A DNA stretch of 64,000 nucleotides from a virus: positions 1 to 64,000 of IMG/VR virus record IMGVR_UViG_3300009008_000017. One strand, given 5' to 3'. Positions 62,939-64,000 of the stretch are shown piece after piece (position 1 is the first letter of the stretch; every line of letters starts with the position of its first letter). A program made the position numbers and the translations under genes. Below the pieces are notes generated by a model that worked only from the letters and a program-made list of their open reading frames with translations, did not search any database and was not told the origin of the DNA.

Positions 62939-63175
62939 ATGGCAAAGAAGATTTATCGTCTTGATGATGAAGTGGTCGCAGAAGTGGCCCGTTCCCTACA
63001 GCGCGCCCTGCTTACAGGCACTGACATTGTTGATCACATTCGCGCTATTGAACTTAACGTTGCTCGAGGGTCAAACATGATCGTATTAAGCCCAGAGTAT
63101 CTTGAAAGAACCCAGACAAATGACCAACGCATGGTCGACGAAGCTGAAGAATTATCTTTCGAGGGTGAAAAATAA
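62939..63175 (+). CDS. Unknown small protein (78 aa)
   Basis: ATG 62939 follows TGGAGC with normal spacing. The chain is helical at the N-terminus (DEVVAEVARSLQRALLTGTD) and acidic at the end, with a short central strand MIVLSPEYL. No recognised family. It is followed after one base by the MazG-like gene, whose ribosome site lies inside its last codons, so the two are probably coupled. Confidence 0.55.
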   Translation: MAKKIYRLDDEVVAEVARSLQRALLTGTDIVDHIRAIELNVARGSNMIVLSPEYLERTQTNDQRMVDEAEELSFEGEK

Positions 63176-63176
63176 A

Positions 63177-63545
63177 TTGGATCGTCTTGAGCAGATATTC
63201 TGGCTGCAAGAATCATTTATGAAGGTGCTCTCCGACAACAAGGAGAAGCTTCCAGAATGGCCTGTGGATCCTTCTGACAAGAAAGCCCAGCAGTTTATAA
63301 GGGATATTATCCATCGAGGCACAGAGGAGGCTTTCGAAGCTCTCCTCCACCTTAAGAACTGGAAGCCTCATAAGCACACCGAGGTCAAAGAGTTTGACAG
63401 AGATGCTTTTCTCGAGGAAATGGTAGATGATTTCACCTATAAGCTCGAAGCTCTTATTCTAATGGGGTTTACACCCGAAGACTTCTTTAAGTCATTCTGC
63501 TTGAAAAACGGCAAGAATGTTAATCGTGTAAGAGGTGATTATTAA
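63177..63545 (+). CDS. MazG / dimeric dUTPase-like all-alpha NTP pyrophosphatase
   Basis: I place the start at TTG 63177, eight bases after GAGGGTGA, giving 122 residues. The all-alpha pyrophosphatase pattern is present: FIRDIIHRGTEEAFEALLHL with the E..E metal helix, then FLEEMVDDFTYKLEALIL with E..D, and the C-terminal KNGKNVNRVRGDY, close to the KN..N..R...GY ending of dimeric dUTPases. It probably hydrolyses dUTP or another nucleoside triphosphate. The window also has a trimeric dUTPase, so a different substrate is likely. Confidence 0.7.
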   Translation: MDRLEQIFWLQESFMKVLSDNKEKLPEWPVDPSDKKAQQFIRDIIHRGTEEAFEALLHLKNWKPHKHTEVKEFDRDAFLEEMVDDFTYKLEALILMGFTPEDFFKSFCLKNGKNVNRVRGDY

Positions 63546-63554
63546 GTCTTAAGT

Positions 63555-63565
63555 GATATTTAGTA
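63555..63565 (+). promoter_or_regulatory. Putative late promoter at right end
   Basis: GATATTTAGTA, one change from the recurrent box core, lies 26 bases before ATG 63581, marking a return to structural genes. Confidence 0.45.
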
Positions 63566-63580
63566 TTGCGAGAGACTATA

Positions 63581-64000
63581 ATGCCCCTTACTCGAATCCG
63601 AACAGACGATCTACTGTCAGGTTCTGTAGCTAACGGAACTTTAAATGCGACTGCGATCACCGGACAAGCTGCTGCAACGTCAGCAGATGACGCTGACTTA
63701 GTCCTAATATACGACAACGGCGCTTCTGCTCTTAAAAAGATGACGCGTGCTAATTTTACCGCAGGCCTCTCAACCACGCTTTCCGGTGCATATGACGCAG
63801 GCAGATTTATCACTGCTTCTAATGGCGCCGTTGATATTCAAGTTTCAAGTAATACAAACGCTCCAACTGAACTGCTCAGGCTTGTAGTATCAGGTAATGT
63901 AAGCGGCACCGACTCCGGGCCAAGATTATCTTTCCATGTACCGTACTCAGACACCGCTTACATAGGTGCAGCGATTGACGGAATTAAAAGTCAGACGTCA
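63581..64000 (+). CDS. Probable tail fibre or virion protein (3' partial)
   Basis: From ATG 63581 the frame stays open for 140 codons to the window edge. It begins MPLTRIRTDDLLSGSVANG and is rich in Gly, Ser, Thr, Ala and Asn, with FITASNGAVDIQVSSN and RLSFHVPYSDTAYIGAAID. Composition and the opening 'TRI.TDDL..GSV' are typical of phage fibre-like structural proteins. A late-promoter box precedes it. The C-terminal part is outside the window. Confidence 0.6.
   Translation, partial: MPLTRIRTDDLLSGSVANGTLNATAITGQAAATSADDADLVLIYDNGASALKKMTRANFTAGLSTTLSGAYDAGRFITASNGAVDIQVSSNTNAPTELLRLVVSGNVSGTDSGPRLSFHVPYSDTAYIGAAIDGIKSQTS

Noticed and set aside
1-64000. tRNA genes, CRISPR arrays, integrase or insertion sequences
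   Set aside because: Gaps are too short and hold only promoters, leaders and terminators; no cloverleaf, spaced repeat array or transposase motif was seen.

Overview
The window is one contiguous, entirely plus-strand block of a large T4-type contractile-tailed phage (myovirus) genome. Diagnostic genes are the large terminase, portal, prohead protease, scaffold, major capsid protein, tail sheath and tube, baseplate hub proteins, a gp32-like SSB, a UvsX/RecA recombinase, a DnaB-type helicase and a gp46/gp47-type nuclease. Genes are packed tightly: stops and starts often overlap by 1-4 bases and no gap exceeds about 180 bases. I see no tRNA, CRISPR, insertion sequence or integrase. Both ends of the window cut through a gene. 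The host cannot be read from the sequence. The outsized structural proteins (sheath over 1000 aa, one virion protein of 1546 aa) suggest a genome much larger than 64 kb.

Layout. (1) 1-13.9 kb: six large virion proteins, probably baseplate, fibre or surface components, with fibronectin-III-like and LamG-like beta domains and a shared C-terminal domain. (2) 13.9-18.9 kb: a recombination and priming island with a RuvC-like resolvase, primase, a single-chain Mre11-Rad50 fusion and a small zinc protein. (3) 18.9-31.2 kb: head module with an unknown gene, terminase, portal, protease, small prohead genes, a bS21-like ribosomal protein gene, scaffold, major capsid protein, and two small capsid-associated genes that share an identical 99-bp leader. 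(4) 31.3-51.4 kb: neck, sheath completion, two tandem sheath paralogues, tail tube, an overlapping pair resembling frameshifted tail assembly chaperones, tape measure and baseplate hub. (5) 51.5-63.5 kb: replication, nucleotide and lysis module with a compact family A polymerase, a degenerate HD-like protein, SSB, RecA, dUTPase, FEN nuclease, helicase, class II ribonucleotide reductase, a ClpP-like protease, a lipoprotein-type lytic transglycosylase with a small membrane protein, and a MazG-like pyrophosphatase. (6) 63.6 kb to the end: the start of another fibre or virion protein.

Regulation. A motif close to CATATTTA lies 20-50 bases before most head and tail transcription units and is the likely late promoter. 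The SSB gene instead has a sigma70-like promoter (TTGAAC, 17 bp, TAGAAT). Three strong intrinsic terminators bound the capsid-associated cassettes. Many genes start with TTG or GTG.

Most noteworthy: the bS21 homologue inside the prohead operon; the +1/-2 frameshift arrangement at a seven-T run between tail tube and tape measure; duplicated leader cassettes behind the capsid gene; twin giant sheath proteins; the Mre11-Rad50 fusion; and a polymerase-domain-only family A enzyme with unusual active-site residues.
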